A DNA stretch of 33,272 nucleotides from Lentisphaerota bacterium (GCA_015061665.1 SUWC01000034.1:1-33272); one strand, 5' to 3'. Positions 17,193 through 24,688 are shown, counted from the first letter of the stretch. Notes: generated by a model from the sequence alone, not told the origin. Program-made: numbers and translations.

Positions 17193-18601
17193 CGAACATG
17201 AAAACGTTTTTGTCCATATTGCCCATCGCAGTCCTTGTTGCCGCGCTTGCGGGGTTCGGGCTTCCGGCTTGGTGCGCAGCGCTTGCGGCCTTTGCCGTCG
17301 GCGTGGTGGAGGCGGTGTTTTACTTCGACCTCTCCGTTGCATCGGTTGCGCAATGCGCGTTGTCCGGAGCCTCCACGGGACTGTTCCCGATAGGACTTGT
17401 CATTGTAGCGGCGCTGTTCACCTATGCTGTAACGGTCGAGTCGGACGCTATATCCGAGATCAAGGGCGGACTCTCCCGCCTATCGGCCGACAGGCGGTTT
17501 CAGGCGCTTCTCGTCGCATGGGGCTTTGGCGGCTTCATGGAGGGGATGGCGGGGTTCGGCACGGCCGTGGCGATTCCGTGCGCGATTCTAGTCGGCATTG
17601 GCTTCGACCCCGTAAAGGCCGTGCTATGCTGCCTTGTCGCAAACACGACGCCAACGGCGTTCGGGTCCGTCGGCGTGCCGACGATGGTGCTTGCGGGCGA
17701 GGCGGGGGTGGACCTTTCGCGTCTGACGACGACAATCGCCTTTCTCCAGCTTGCGGCGACGTCGCTTTCTCCGTTCCTCATACTTTTGATCGTCGACGGA
17801 TGGCGCGGCGTGCGCGAGTGCTGGCGCTTCGCGCTAGTAGCCGACATAGCGTTCCTTTCTTCATGGCTTCTCGTCGCGCCTTTCCTTGGCTGCGAGCTGC
17901 CTGATATCGTCGGCGGCATTGCAGTCATGCTGGCGTTTGCGCTGATGGGACGGCGGGATGGAATCGACCTGCGCCGACAGGCGTGGGCGTGGATGCCGTT
18001 TGCGTTTGTGGTGATTGCGCTTGGATTCGCGGCGCTTCTGCCGCCGGAGCGGAAGGTTTCGCCTGGCTTTGTGATTCTTGCGGCTGGCACATTGGGCGCG
18101 CTATGCCAGCGCATCAGCCCAGTTCGCATTGCGGCGATTGCGGCGCGGACGGTTGCCCGTTATTCCCTTGCTTTGTTCACGATCTGCGCTGTTCTTGCGC
18201 TTGCGAAGGTAATGGGTGCGACTGGCATGACGCAGACGCTGGCCGATGCGCTTGTCGCGGCGACTGGGCGCGCGTATCCTGCGGTCTCGGGGATCGTCGG
18301 GGCGCTCGGCGGTTTCGTCACTGGCTCTGGCACTAGCTCCAATGTCCTCTTCGGTTCGCTCCAGGCGTCCGTCGGCTCTTCCGAGGCGCAGAAGCTGCTT
18401 TTCGCTGCGGCAAACGTGATGGGCGCGGGAATCGGCAAGATGCTGTGTCCGCAGTCGCTTGTCCTCGGGTGTGCGGCGGCGGGGCTCTCGGGGCGCGAGA
18501 GGAGCGTCATGGTCAAGGCGCTTGGCTATTTTGCGGTTGTGCTTTTTGTTGCATGCCTTTCAGTCGTCCTTTTCAGCGCCATTCCGTCGATTTGTGGGTA
18601 A
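17189..18601 (+). CDS. L-lactate permease (LctP family)
   Basis: A polytopic inner-membrane carrier for lactate/glycolate. Its 470 residues are very hydrophobic (about 12 membrane segments) and include the family signatures GFGGFMEGMAGFGTAVAIP, FGSVGVPTMV and a late GSGTSSNVLFGSLQ. It is shorter than the roughly 550-residue E. coli LldP. The ATG overlaps the upstream stop (ATGA). No lactate dehydrogenase or lldR-type regulator is adjacent; the partners here are the ketoacyl-synthase-like protein and D-aminoacylase. It is the last gene before the long repeat-rich gap. Confidence 0.9.
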   Translation: MTNMKTFLSILPIAVLVAALAGFGLPAWCAALAAFAVGVVEAVFYFDLSVASVAQCALSGASTGLFPIGLVIVAALFTYAVTVESDAISEIKGGLSRLSADRRFQALLVAWGFGGFMEGMAGFGTAVAIPCAILVGIGFDPVKAVLCCLVANTTPTAFGSVGVPTMVLAGEAGVDLSRLTTTIAFLQLAATSLSPFLILLIVDGWRGVRECWRFALVADIAFLSSWLLVAPFLGCELPDIVGGIAVMLAFALMGRRDGIDLRRQAWAWMPFAFVVIALGFAALLPPERKVSPGFVILAAGTLGALCQRISPVRIAAIAARTVARYSLALFTICAVLALAKVMGATGMTQTLADALVAATGRAYPAVSGIVGALGGFVTGSGTSSNVLFGSLQASVGSSEAQKLLFAAANVMGAGIGKMLCPQSLVLGCAAAGLSGRERSVMVKALGYFAVVLFVACLSVVLFSAIPSICG

Positions 18602-18651
18602 GGACGTGGAGCAATTTCCCCATTCCCCAGCCGTTGCGGTCAAGCAGCAAT

Positions 18652-18819
18652 AAGGTCGTGTCGCAGTCGACTTCCAAGTCACTCCCATTCGCCTTCCCTC
18701 GCGCGCTCCCGATTTATCTGATTCTGCGCGAGCGCGTGAATGTCCGTCGCGGAGCGACGGACCCCCTTGATAGCAACAGCTCAGTCGCTTGCAGGGGGTT
18801 GCGTCGCTCCGCGACGGAC
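18652..18819 (+). repeat. Mosaic direct repeat A, copy 1 (near-full)
   Basis: A unit beginning AAGGTCGTGTCGCAGTCGAC and ending in the GTCCGTCGC palindrome pair. It recurs almost unchanged at 19175-19340. Its first 63 bases recur with one mismatch at 18825-18887. The end of this copy (18788-18847) also recurs at 19138-19197. A preceding stretch at 18612-18651, with AGCAGCAATAAGGTCGTG, recurs at 19063-19121. Confidence 0.85.
18742..18819 (+). repeat. Paired palindrome, family 1, copy 1 (REP-doublet-like)
   Basis: Two inverted REP-like palindromes. Each core reads GTCCGTCGC-GGA-GCGACGGAC or its complement, flanked inward by CCCCC/GGGGG. The right arm carries a one-base insertion relative to the perfect copy at 19264-19340. 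The loop begins TTGATAGCAACAGCTCAG. Confidence 0.85.
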
Positions 18820-18824
18820 CTAGA

Positions 18825-18887
18825 AAGGTCGTGTCGCAGTCGACTTCCAAGTCACTCCTATTCGCCTTCCCTCGCGCGCTCCCGATT
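18825..18887 (+). repeat. Mosaic direct repeat A, copy 2 (partial)
   Basis: Sixty-three bases matching 18652-18714 with a single difference. It then diverges into a tail (GTGCGATAACTGCGAAT) that is shared instead with the degenerate copy at 19801-19882. Confidence 0.85.
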
Positions 18888-18950
18888 CTTTTGATCCAGT
18901 GCGATAACTGCGAATGAAGGGGGCTGTCCCCGTGTGGTTAGCCACCACCA

Positions 18951-19023
18951 TGGAGACGCGGCTTCCAGCCGCGTATAATACAGCCCACTTACAATCACAA
19001 CGCGGCTGGAAGCCGCGTCTCCA
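18951..19023 (+). repeat. Paired palindrome, family 2, copy 1 (REP-doublet-like)
   Basis: A perfect 24-bp inverted repeat (18951-18974 with 19000-19023) around a 25-base loop. Each arm is itself a palindrome, CGCGGCT-TCC-AGCCGCG. The loop contains TATAATACAGCCCACTTAC. The whole element recurs in the opposite orientation at 19695-19766. Confidence 0.9.
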
Positions 19024-19028
19024 AATTA

Positions 19029-19080
19029 CCCATTACCCATTCCCCCTCTTCCCTCTTCCCTCTCCCCCATTCCCCATCCC
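19029..19080 (-). repeat. Long C-run tract, G-quadruplex-capable on the minus strand
   Basis: Eight runs of 3-5 cytosines (19029-31, 36-38, 42-46, 51-53, 58-60, 64-68, 72-75, 78-80) are separated by loops of 2-4 bases, nearly all pyrimidine or ATT. The minus strand is therefore a textbook multi-G-run tract; the plus strand could form an i-motif. Confidence 0.8.
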
Positions 19081-19174
19081 ACAGCCTTTGCGCTCAAGCA
19101 GCAATAAGGTCGTGTCGCAGTCGGATGAACGGCTAAACTTGCAGGGGGTTGCGTCGCTCCGCGACGGACCTAGA

Positions 19175-19340
19175 AAGGTCGTGTCGCAGTCGACTTCTCA
19201 GTCACTCCCATTCGCTTCCTCGCGCGCTCCCGATTAATCTGATTCTGCGCGAGCGCTGTGAATGTCCGTCGCGGAGCGACGGACCCCCTTGATAGCAACA
19301 GCTCAGTCGCTCTCAGGGGGTCCGTCGCTCCGCGACGGAC
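19175..19340 (+). repeat. Mosaic direct repeat A, copy 3 (near-full)
   Basis: Matches 18652-18819 with scattered differences and two small deletions. It includes the perfect version of the family-1 palindrome pair at its end. Confidence 0.85.
19264..19340 (+). repeat. Paired palindrome, family 1, copy 2 (perfect)
   Basis: A perfect 26-bp inverted repeat (19264-19289 with 19315-19340) around a 25-base loop. Each arm contains the 21-base near-palindrome GTCCGTCGC-GGA-GCGACGGAC. A lone right half of the same element is at 19144-19169. Confidence 0.9.
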
Positions 19341-19443
19341 CATGGGATGGCTGGAGAGTTGTTTACGAAGAGCCAATATTCGTGTATATTTGTGTCGGGC
19401 GTAGCCCGGTTCGTGTCGCGGGGCTTGCCGAAAACCGAAGGTT

Positions 19444-19554
19444 GGAATGGCGCGGCGGCGTTTGACGAAGGTCGCAAGTAGGGGAATGGGGAACGGGAAA
19501 TGGGCAATGGAGGGCAACTGCGACCTTCAAGTCAAGACGGCGACGCGCCATTCC
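19444..19554 (+). repeat. Imperfect inverted repeat enclosing a G-quadruplex motif
   Basis: GGAATGGCGCG at 19444-19454 pairs with CGCGCCATTCC at 19544-19554, and GAAGGTCGCA at 19467-19476 pairs with TGCGACCTTC at 19519-19528. Intervening bases pair partly. The loop contains four G-runs at 19481-19504 spaced by AAT, AAC and AAAT, an ideal G-quadruplex pattern on the plus strand. Confidence 0.75.
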
Positions 19555-19694
19555 GGCGGCGGAACGCCGCTCGGCAAGCCGCCGCGGTTCGTGGTCGCGC
19601 GTCAGCGCCCGAGAACAGGTATTGCCCACAATTTGGCATGTGACTACGCAGCACAGGTATGGTCGAAATTCATTTTCAGCTTTACTGAAGTGGC

Positions 19695-19766
19695 AAAGAC
19701 GCGGCATCTTGCCGCGTTGGGATTGTAAGTTGGCTGTATTATACGCGGCTGGAAGCCGCGTCTCCA
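19695..19766 (-). repeat. Paired palindrome, family 2, copy 2 (inverted)
   Basis: The reverse complement of 18951-19023. One arm (CGCGGCTGGAAGCCGCGTC) is unchanged, the loop (GATTGTAAGT-GGCTGTATTATA) is conserved, and the other arm is altered to GACGCGGCATCTTGCCGCG while keeping its own palindrome. A further degenerate arm is at about 19933-19952. Confidence 0.85.
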
Positions 19767-19800
19767 TTCTCGGTCGCTGCTCAGTCGCTGCTCAGCCGCT

Positions 19801-19882
19801 GTGCAGTCGATTTCTAAGTCATTCCCCATTCACCTTTCTCGCGCGCTCCCGATTTGTTTGATTGTGTGCGATAGCTGCGAAT
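19801..19882 (+). repeat. Mosaic direct repeat A, copy 4 (degenerate)
   Basis: Aligns with 18835-18915 (GCAGTCGA.TTC, then TCGCGCGCTCCCGATT, then GTGCGATA.CTGCGAAT) with several substitutions. It is closer to copy 2 than to copies 1 and 3. Confidence 0.7.
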
Positions 19883-20016
19883 CCCGTCGACGCAGGCGCA
19901 AACACATTTGCGCCAATATATGCGCTATGCGCAGACGCGGGCACTTTGCCGCATCCTTGCATAAATCGCCCGTTGCACCCTACCCGAATGGGGGGATGGC
20001 GCGAAGGCACAAGATA

Positions 20017-20025
20017 TGGTATAAT
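20017..20025 (+). promoter_or_regulatory. Extended -10 element upstream of the secreted-protein locus
   Basis: TGGTATAAT, a perfect extended -10, without a clear -35. It lies about 160 bases before the first gene and upstream of a second, stronger promoter. A transcript from here would pass a stem-loop (GGCGAAAA with TTTTTTGCC, about 20090-20110). Confidence 0.45.
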
Positions 20026-20119
20026 ATGAATCGAAATGAGGAAAATAGACCAAAAAGAAGGGTTAGAGGGCCCCCAAAAGTCTAAATTTGGCGAAAATCA
20101 CCTTTTTTGCCAAGTGCTA

Positions 20120-20149
20120 TTGACATCCTCACTGTGTTGGTGATAAAAT
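20120..20149 (+). promoter_or_regulatory. Strong promoter of the secreted-protein locus (TTGACA-18-TAAAAT)
   Basis: A consensus -35, TTGACA at 20120-20125, is followed after 18 bases by TAAAAT at 20144-20149 with the extended TGA. This is the best consensus promoter in the window. The predicted leader is about 30 bases and contains AAGGA at 20169-20173. Confidence 0.75.
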
Positions 20150-20184
20150 ATTAATGTAAAAACAGAAAAAGGAAGATGGGCGTT

Positions 20185-20928
20185 ATGAAAACACTGAAAA
20201 ACCTTGTATTTGCCTGCTCTGCGGCTCTTGCTGTTGGCGCGTTCGCTGATGCTGGCAACACGTTGATCACTTTTTCTACACAGCACGATACCTACGCCGA
20301 CGGCACACCAGTCAAGGACGGCGAGTGGTATGCGCTCTGCTGGTCGCCTAACGAAACATTTGGCGGCATAACCGCCGATTCCAAGCCCGCAGTCGCAGGT
20401 GACGAGATTTACCTCATGGCTCCTCTCGCCAAGAACGGCCGCTGCCCGACGACGGTCTTCCAGCTCGACTCGAAGGTTGCGCCCACGACAGGCAACTATT
20501 TCGTCTATATGCTCGACACCCGCACGGCCTCCGGCGATCTCGCCGCAGCCGTCGACGGCAAGCCTGTCGCCGCAAGCGCCCAGAACAAGGCGACGGCCAA
20601 CGCCGCTTCGGGCGACCGCACGATCACCGTCAAGACCGGAACCGAGACCGTCGCTTCCGCCTTCACCGAGACGGCCGTTCCTGTCGGCGTCGGCAATCCC
20701 GTCATCGACAAGTTCGAGATCGTCGGAACCAAGGCCCGCATCTCCGTCTCTGGAATGCACCCGGCTCTTCAGTACAACGTCAAGGCTGGCGCAACGGTCG
20801 CCGAGATCGAGACGCTCAACGACCAGCCGCTTCAGGGCGACGCCGATGGCGTGACCTTTGAAGTCGACAAGGACCTCGGTAACTTCTTCAAGGTCGTCCG
20901 CCAGCCCCTCAACAAGAAGGCTGAGTGA
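20185..20928 (+). CDS. Exported protein of unknown function
   Basis: A 247-residue protein I do not recognise by function. Residues 1-21 (MKTLKNLVFACSAALAVGAFA) are a clear signal peptide with an AFA cleavage site. The mature part starts DAGNTLITFSTQHDTYADG and has no membrane segment, cysteine pattern or catalytic motif that I can identify. Regularly spaced beta-strand-like stretches suggest a secreted beta-sandwich. I chose the ATG at 20185 over 20176 because AAGGA is only 2 bases from the latter. Codon use is G+C-rich like most of the window. It is first in a four-gene run driven by a consensus promoter; the next start is 35 bases downstream. Confidence 0.75.
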   Translation: MKTLKNLVFACSAALAVGAFADAGNTLITFSTQHDTYADGTPVKDGEWYALCWSPNETFGGITADSKPAVAGDEIYLMAPLAKNGRCPTTVFQLDSKVAPTTGNYFVYMLDTRTASGDLAAAVDGKPVAASAQNKATANAASGDRTITVKTGTETVASAFTETAVPVGVGNPVIDKFEIVGTKARISVSGMHPALQYNVKAGATVAEIETLNDQPLQGDADGVTFEVDKDLGNFFKVVRQPLNKKAE

Positions 20929-20963
20929 GCAGACATCAACAATATTCATCAGGGAGAACGAAA

Positions 20964-21719
20964 ATGAAAAAACTGATGTTCGCGATATCGCTGGCAGGAC
21001 TTCTCGGGCTTGGCGCAAGCGCAGCCGTCCAGAGCGCCAACACGTTTGGTGTGTTGAAGGTGGAGTCTAGCACAAAGCAGACTATTATTTGTGTGCCATG
21101 GGTGGCTGTAGGAGCAGGTGAATCGCCTGTTGCTGTGGAAGACTTAGTAATGACATCTAATCTTGAAGAGGGTGATGGACTTTATCTCTATGATCCCAGC
21201 ACGAAGAAATATAAAGCTTGGTTTCTCACTAGCTCTGGCACATGGGATTCACCTATTATGGTTGACTCTGTAGGTGCAACAACAGGTAAGTCTGCAGGTG
21301 ATACAACAGCAGAACGCGGTAATGCTTTAATTCTTGTTAGGCAACATCCTACTACTGAAGGGGAAACGCCCACAGCAAAGCCAATTTATCTCTATGGTCA
21401 GTATACAAATTCTTCGGTTCCTGCCATGACATTGAGCAAAGGGGCTTGGAATCTGATTGCACCACCGAATATGTTTTCGTCAGTTTCTGATTTGAATAGC
21501 AATTACACATGGGAAAATGTCGATGATAGTGATACAATTCGTCTTCAGAATAATGGTATTGCTATTACACTTGTTCGTCATGAAAATCAATGGGCCTATA
21601 AATCAGGCAATAATTATATAACTGCTGCTGCGAAAGTTCAGCCAGGTCAGGGTTTTTGGTATGTAAGTAAAGGCACGACAGACCCTCGTGTTACATTTTC
21701 AAGTACTACCAACAACTAG
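20964..21719 (+). CDS. Exported protein of unknown function, composite base composition
   Basis: A 251-residue predicted secreted protein with a signal peptide (MKKLMFAISLAGLLGLGASA) and no recognised domain. The mature part has aromatic-rich repeats of similar shape (GDGLYLYDPSTKKYKAW, KPIYLYGQY, GQGFWYVSKG), suggesting a beta-rich fold. GGGAGA lies 7 bases before the ATG; an in-frame GTG at 20925 is less likely. The coding sequence changes abruptly. The first roughly 90 bases, covering the signal peptide, are G+C-rich like the neighbours. From about 21050 onward the gene is A+T-rich (33% G+C in 21481-21540, against 68% in 20641-20700 of the preceding gene). This points to exchange of the mature region. 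Confidence 0.72.
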   Translation: MKKLMFAISLAGLLGLGASAAVQSANTFGVLKVESSTKQTIICVPWVAVGAGESPVAVEDLVMTSNLEEGDGLYLYDPSTKKYKAWFLTSSGTWDSPIMVDSVGATTGKSAGDTTAERGNALILVRQHPTTEGETPTAKPIYLYGQYTNSSVPAMTLSKGAWNLIAPPNMFSSVSDLNSNYTWENVDDSDTIRLQNNGIAITLVRHENQWAYKSGNNYITAAAKVQPGQGFWYVSKGTTDPRVTFSSTTNN

Positions 21720-21760
21720 TGCAGGTGTGATATCCGTAATGGTTATTTAAGGAGTTAAAT

Positions 21761-22294
21761 ATGAAGAAATTACTTATCATTTGTTTTGTAAGCGTATTTT
21801 CGGGGGTTGTAAATGCATCGTATATGTATTGGCAGATTGATCCTGCAGATGTAACTAGTTCAGGTATTTCAGGCGGAGCCTATGCGAAAATTGTCGCATC
21901 AGAGAGTAGTACTTACTCTGAAACTGGCACTGTTGCTTTGAATTCACAGTACACTTATTTTGATGCAGAGTCTGGTTTGATGCAATCGTCCACCCCGAGT
22001 GGTCAAACTGCAGCAGAATATTGGTCATACGACAATTATGCCGACTTGAGTACTGCTTATGGTGATAGTTATACATATTTCGTCGAAATTTACAATTCCT
22101 CAAACCAATTAGTCGGCCATTCTGAAGGAGTTTCCTATGCCGACATCGGTTTAGTGTCAGAACTTGGTGATGTTTCTGTAGGTGAAATGCCATCTTCATT
22201 TCATGGTGTTGCCTATGCCGTTCCGGAGCCTACGGGGGCGATGCTGATGATATTTGGACTGGCAATGCTCGGTCTCAAGAGAAGGAAAGCCTAA
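21761..22294 (+). CDS. PEP-CTERM sorting-domain protein
   Basis: A 177-residue surface or secreted protein with an N-terminal signal peptide (MKKLLIICFVSVFSGVVNA) and a canonical C-terminal sorting tail. The tail is VPEP at 154-157, a hydrophobic stretch (GAMLMIFGLAMLGL), then the basic end KRRKA. In known systems an exosortase processes such tails during export to the surface or biofilm matrix; no exosortase is in the window. The middle is Ser/Thr/Tyr-rich and unrecognised. GGAG lies 6 bases before the ATG. The body is A+T-rich, but the last 75 or so bases encoding the sorting tail return to the G+C-rich style of the genome. Confidence 0.82.
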   Translation: MKKLLIICFVSVFSGVVNASYMYWQIDPADVTSSGISGGAYAKIVASESSTYSETGTVALNSQYTYFDAESGLMQSSTPSGQTAAEYWSYDNYADLSTAYGDSYTYFVEIYNSSNQLVGHSEGVSYADIGLVSELGDVSVGEMPSSFHGVAYAVPEPTGAMLMIFGLAMLGLKRRKA

Positions 22295-22300
22295 TAGAAT

Positions 22301-24667
22301 ATGACGGACAAGACAAACGCCGTCAAGAAGGTCGTTCAAATCGAAAGACTCGGTTTGAACGATTTTCTTATAGCGCTCCTGATCGGCGCAGGAGTCTTTG
22401 TGTGGCAGACTGTGTGGGAGTATCCCGGTCTTCAGCCTGAATGTTGGAACGACATAGCGGTTGCGCTTGGCATATACCCTGCCTCAAGTCCTGTGCCTGG
22501 CTACTGGACGTCTCTCGCAGGATGGATATACTCGGTCGTCGGAATCACGGCTGGGCACGTCTTGATGCGCACAATCGGACACATCGTCCTCGCAGTCATC
22601 ACGATGTTCGTCTACGCAATGCTCCGCGAAATCCTTGCGTTCATCATGCAGACCCGTCCCCAGCGCTCAAAGAACCGCTCTAACGTCATGCGCCTCGCGG
22701 CGGCTGTCGGTGCCGTTTCGTTCGCCGCGTGCGATCCCATCTGGGTTGCCGGACAGTTCTTCTCGGAGACGACGCTTCTTCTGCTCCTGACTGTTCTGGC
22801 CGTTCAGTTCTTCTTCACGTTCCTGCGAAAGGGTGAACTGAAGTACTCCTACGTCTGCGCACTCTTCCTGGGGCTTCTAACAGCTGAATCTCCGATAGGA
22901 GGTTTCTTGCTCGTCTCGTTCATCGCGCTCAACTTTGTCGTGCTGAACCTCATGCCGTCCCTTGAGTCGCCGTTCTTCAAGCCAGAGCTTATCGAAGTCG
23001 GCAAGTGGCACATGACGTTCATCTTTCTGGGCGCGTTTCTCTTCGGAGTAGGCTTCAATGTTGTCGAGTTCATCATGCACGACGGACTTGTCCCGATTGA
23101 CGGAACGTTCGGCGACATTCCGCTGAAGTACCTTATGGGCTACGTCGCGCGTCTTACCGGCGCGGCGACTCCAGCCGCATGGGTGCTCCTGCTCGGAATA
23201 TCCCTCCTGCCGTTTGTCGTGTCGATTGTCCGTTTCCCCGAAGCGGCCGACGAGGAGCGCTTCCTCACCTACACGACCGGCATCGTGTTTCTGGTCTGCG
23301 GCATCGTCACGTTCACGCAGTGCGCGTCCCTGCCTGCGCTGTGGTTCTGGACATACGTGCCCGTGAAGTCGCACTTCCTGCTCTCGCTCACGTCCCTGAT
23401 GTTCGTCCTTTCGATTGCGACGTCGCTGACGATTCTCGGAGTGGACGGAGTGTGCCGCGACCACAAGCGCCTTTCGAAGATGCTCTTCGGCGCGGATGAC
23501 GACGCTGACGTTGATTCGACGAGCTCGAAGCTGACAATCGCGATGCGCCACTGGGGTATGGTCCTGATTCCTCTTCTCCTTCTTGCCGCGCTGATCCCGG
23601 GGCGGCGCAAGGCCGAGACGCGCGACATGCTTAAGTTCGTCGACGATGTGGTCAAGGCGACGGTCGATGAGTGCAACGGCGCCAAGCGCATATTCACGGA
23701 CGGCAACCTCGATACGCTTCTTGAGATAGAGGCCAAGCGCCAGGGCAAGCCGATCATCTGCTCAGCGCTCGTCGGAGGCGGTCCGCATCCCGTCTGGCTC
23801 CGCTCGCGCGGAACCGAAAACGATCCCGAGGACAAGCTCAGCTTCGAGTTCGACAGCGCGATGGGACTCCGCAGCTGGATTCGCGACAAGCCCGAGAAGC
23901 TGAAGGATGTTGCCGTCCAGATGGCGTTCGACCTCTGGAAGCGCGATGGCAAGCCGATTCCTCCGATCGGCGGCATGGTTTCGCTCCCGACGGTGGATGA
24001 CGAACCTGCTCGCCTGAAGGCCGTTGAAGTAGCCCACGAACTCTGCCAGAGGGCGCTGGACATCTATGCGCGCGGCATCAAGAACTGCACCGACGAGCTG
24101 CTCAAGAGCAAGTTCTTCGACTGCGAGTGGCGCCTTTCGCGCATGTGCGTCTACCGCGCAGAGCGCTTCGACCTTGCGCGCGATGCGAAGTCCGCAATCG
24201 CCGAAATGGATCTTTCGAAAAAGCTGAACGACGCCAACGAGACGTTCAAGTCGCTGGTGAAGTCCATGGGCAAGCGCCGAGAGCAGATCATGACTCGCAT
24301 GACGCCCAGGGAAGGTCTCCAGCTCGCCCTTGTGCGCGCGGACTTCAACATGGCGAAGCTTTATGCTGAAAGCGTCCTTGGCGCGGATCCGGAGAATCCT
24401 GACGCAAACTTCGCGATGGGCATGTACTACCAGAAGGAGCGGCAGCTTGCGCGTGCGGAGGAGTACCTCATGCGGTGCCTGATCCGCAATCCGAACGAAC
24501 CTGCCATCTACAACAACCTTGCGATGCTCCAGATGGAGCTGGGCAAGCTCGACGCAGCGAGCGTGAACGTGGAGAAGGCGCTGAAGCTTCTTCCGGAGTC
24601 AGCGGCGATCCTCGACACGAAGCTTGCGATCGAAAGGGCGGCTGAGGCGGCAAAAGAGGCTAAATAG
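22301..24667 (+). CDS. Large polytopic membrane protein with C-terminal TPR repeats
   Basis: A 788-residue protein. Residues 1 to about 440 contain roughly 11-12 hydrophobic membrane segments. Residues 440 to 788 are soluble, with about three tetratricopeptide units near 676-775 (GADPENPDANFAMGMYYQ, RNPNEPAIYNNLAMLQMELG). The first loop (EYPGLQPECWNDIAVALGI, then PVPGYWTSLAGWIYSVVG) is reminiscent of the DUF2723/GT-C glycosyltransferase layout, with an acidic first loop after TM1. That resemblance is weak and no catalytic residue can be proved. The start is 6 bases after the PEP-CTERM gene without a good Shine-Dalgarno, so it is likely coupled. A role in export or glycosylation of the preceding surface proteins is only a guess. 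Confidence 0.7.
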   Translation: MTDKTNAVKKVVQIERLGLNDFLIALLIGAGVFVWQTVWEYPGLQPECWNDIAVALGIYPASSPVPGYWTSLAGWIYSVVGITAGHVLMRTIGHIVLAVITMFVYAMLREILAFIMQTRPQRSKNRSNVMRLAAAVGAVSFAACDPIWVAGQFFSETTLLLLLTVLAVQFFFTFLRKGELKYSYVCALFLGLLTAESPIGGFLLVSFIALNFVVLNLMPSLESPFFKPELIEVGKWHMTFIFLGAFLFGVGFNVVEFIMHDGLVPIDGTFGDIPLKYLMGYVARLTGAATPAAWVLLLGISLLPFVVSIVRFPEAADEERFLTYTTGIVFLVCGIVTFTQCASLPALWFWTYVPVKSHFLLSLTSLMFVLSIATSLTILGVDGVCRDHKRLSKMLFGADDDADVDSTSSKLTIAMRHWGMVLIPLLLLAALIPGRRKAETRDMLKFVDDVVKATVDECNGAKRIFTDGNLDTLLEIEAKRQGKPIICSALVGGGPHPVWLRSRGTENDPEDKLSFEFDSAMGLRSWIRDKPEKLKDVAVQMAFDLWKRDGKPIPPIGGMVSLPTVDDEPARLKAVEVAHELCQRALDIYARGIKNCTDELLKSKFFDCEWRLSRMCVYRAERFDLARDAKSAIAEMDLSKKLNDANETFKSLVKSMGKRREQIMTRMTPREGLQLALVRADFNMAKLYAESVLGADPENPDANFAMGMYYQKERQLARAEEYLMRCLIRNPNEPAIYNNLAMLQMELGKLDAASVNVEKALKLLPESAAILDTKLAIERAAEAAKEAK

Positions 24668-24688
24668 CAAGGATATGTAGTGGTCTGC

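Larger units (their letters stand above)
18602..20016 (+). other. Repeat-rich intergenic region without credible genes
   Basis: About 1.4 kb between the lactate permease and the secreted-protein locus. Open frames here are short, lack ribosome binding sites and run through the repeats. The content is mosaic direct repeats, two families of paired palindromes, an inverted copy of one pair, two G-quadruplex-capable tracts and a short tandem repeat around 19771-19810 (a TCGCTGCTCAG-like 11-mer, about three copies). No transposase or integrase is visible. Confidence 0.8.

Noticed and set aside
18652..19340. Possible CRISPR array
   Set aside because: Repeats are few, of unequal length, palindromic in pairs and not separated by unique regular spacers; no cas genes are present.
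18602..20016. Insertion sequence or prophage remnant
   Set aside because: No transposase, integrase or recognisable fragments of them; only short non-coding repeats.
20026..20085. A 19-codon leaderless peptide (MNRNEENRPKRR...) directly after the TATAAT at 20020
   Set aside because: Too short and without any supporting signal; its start lies immediately against the -10 hexamer, too close for transcription to begin before it.
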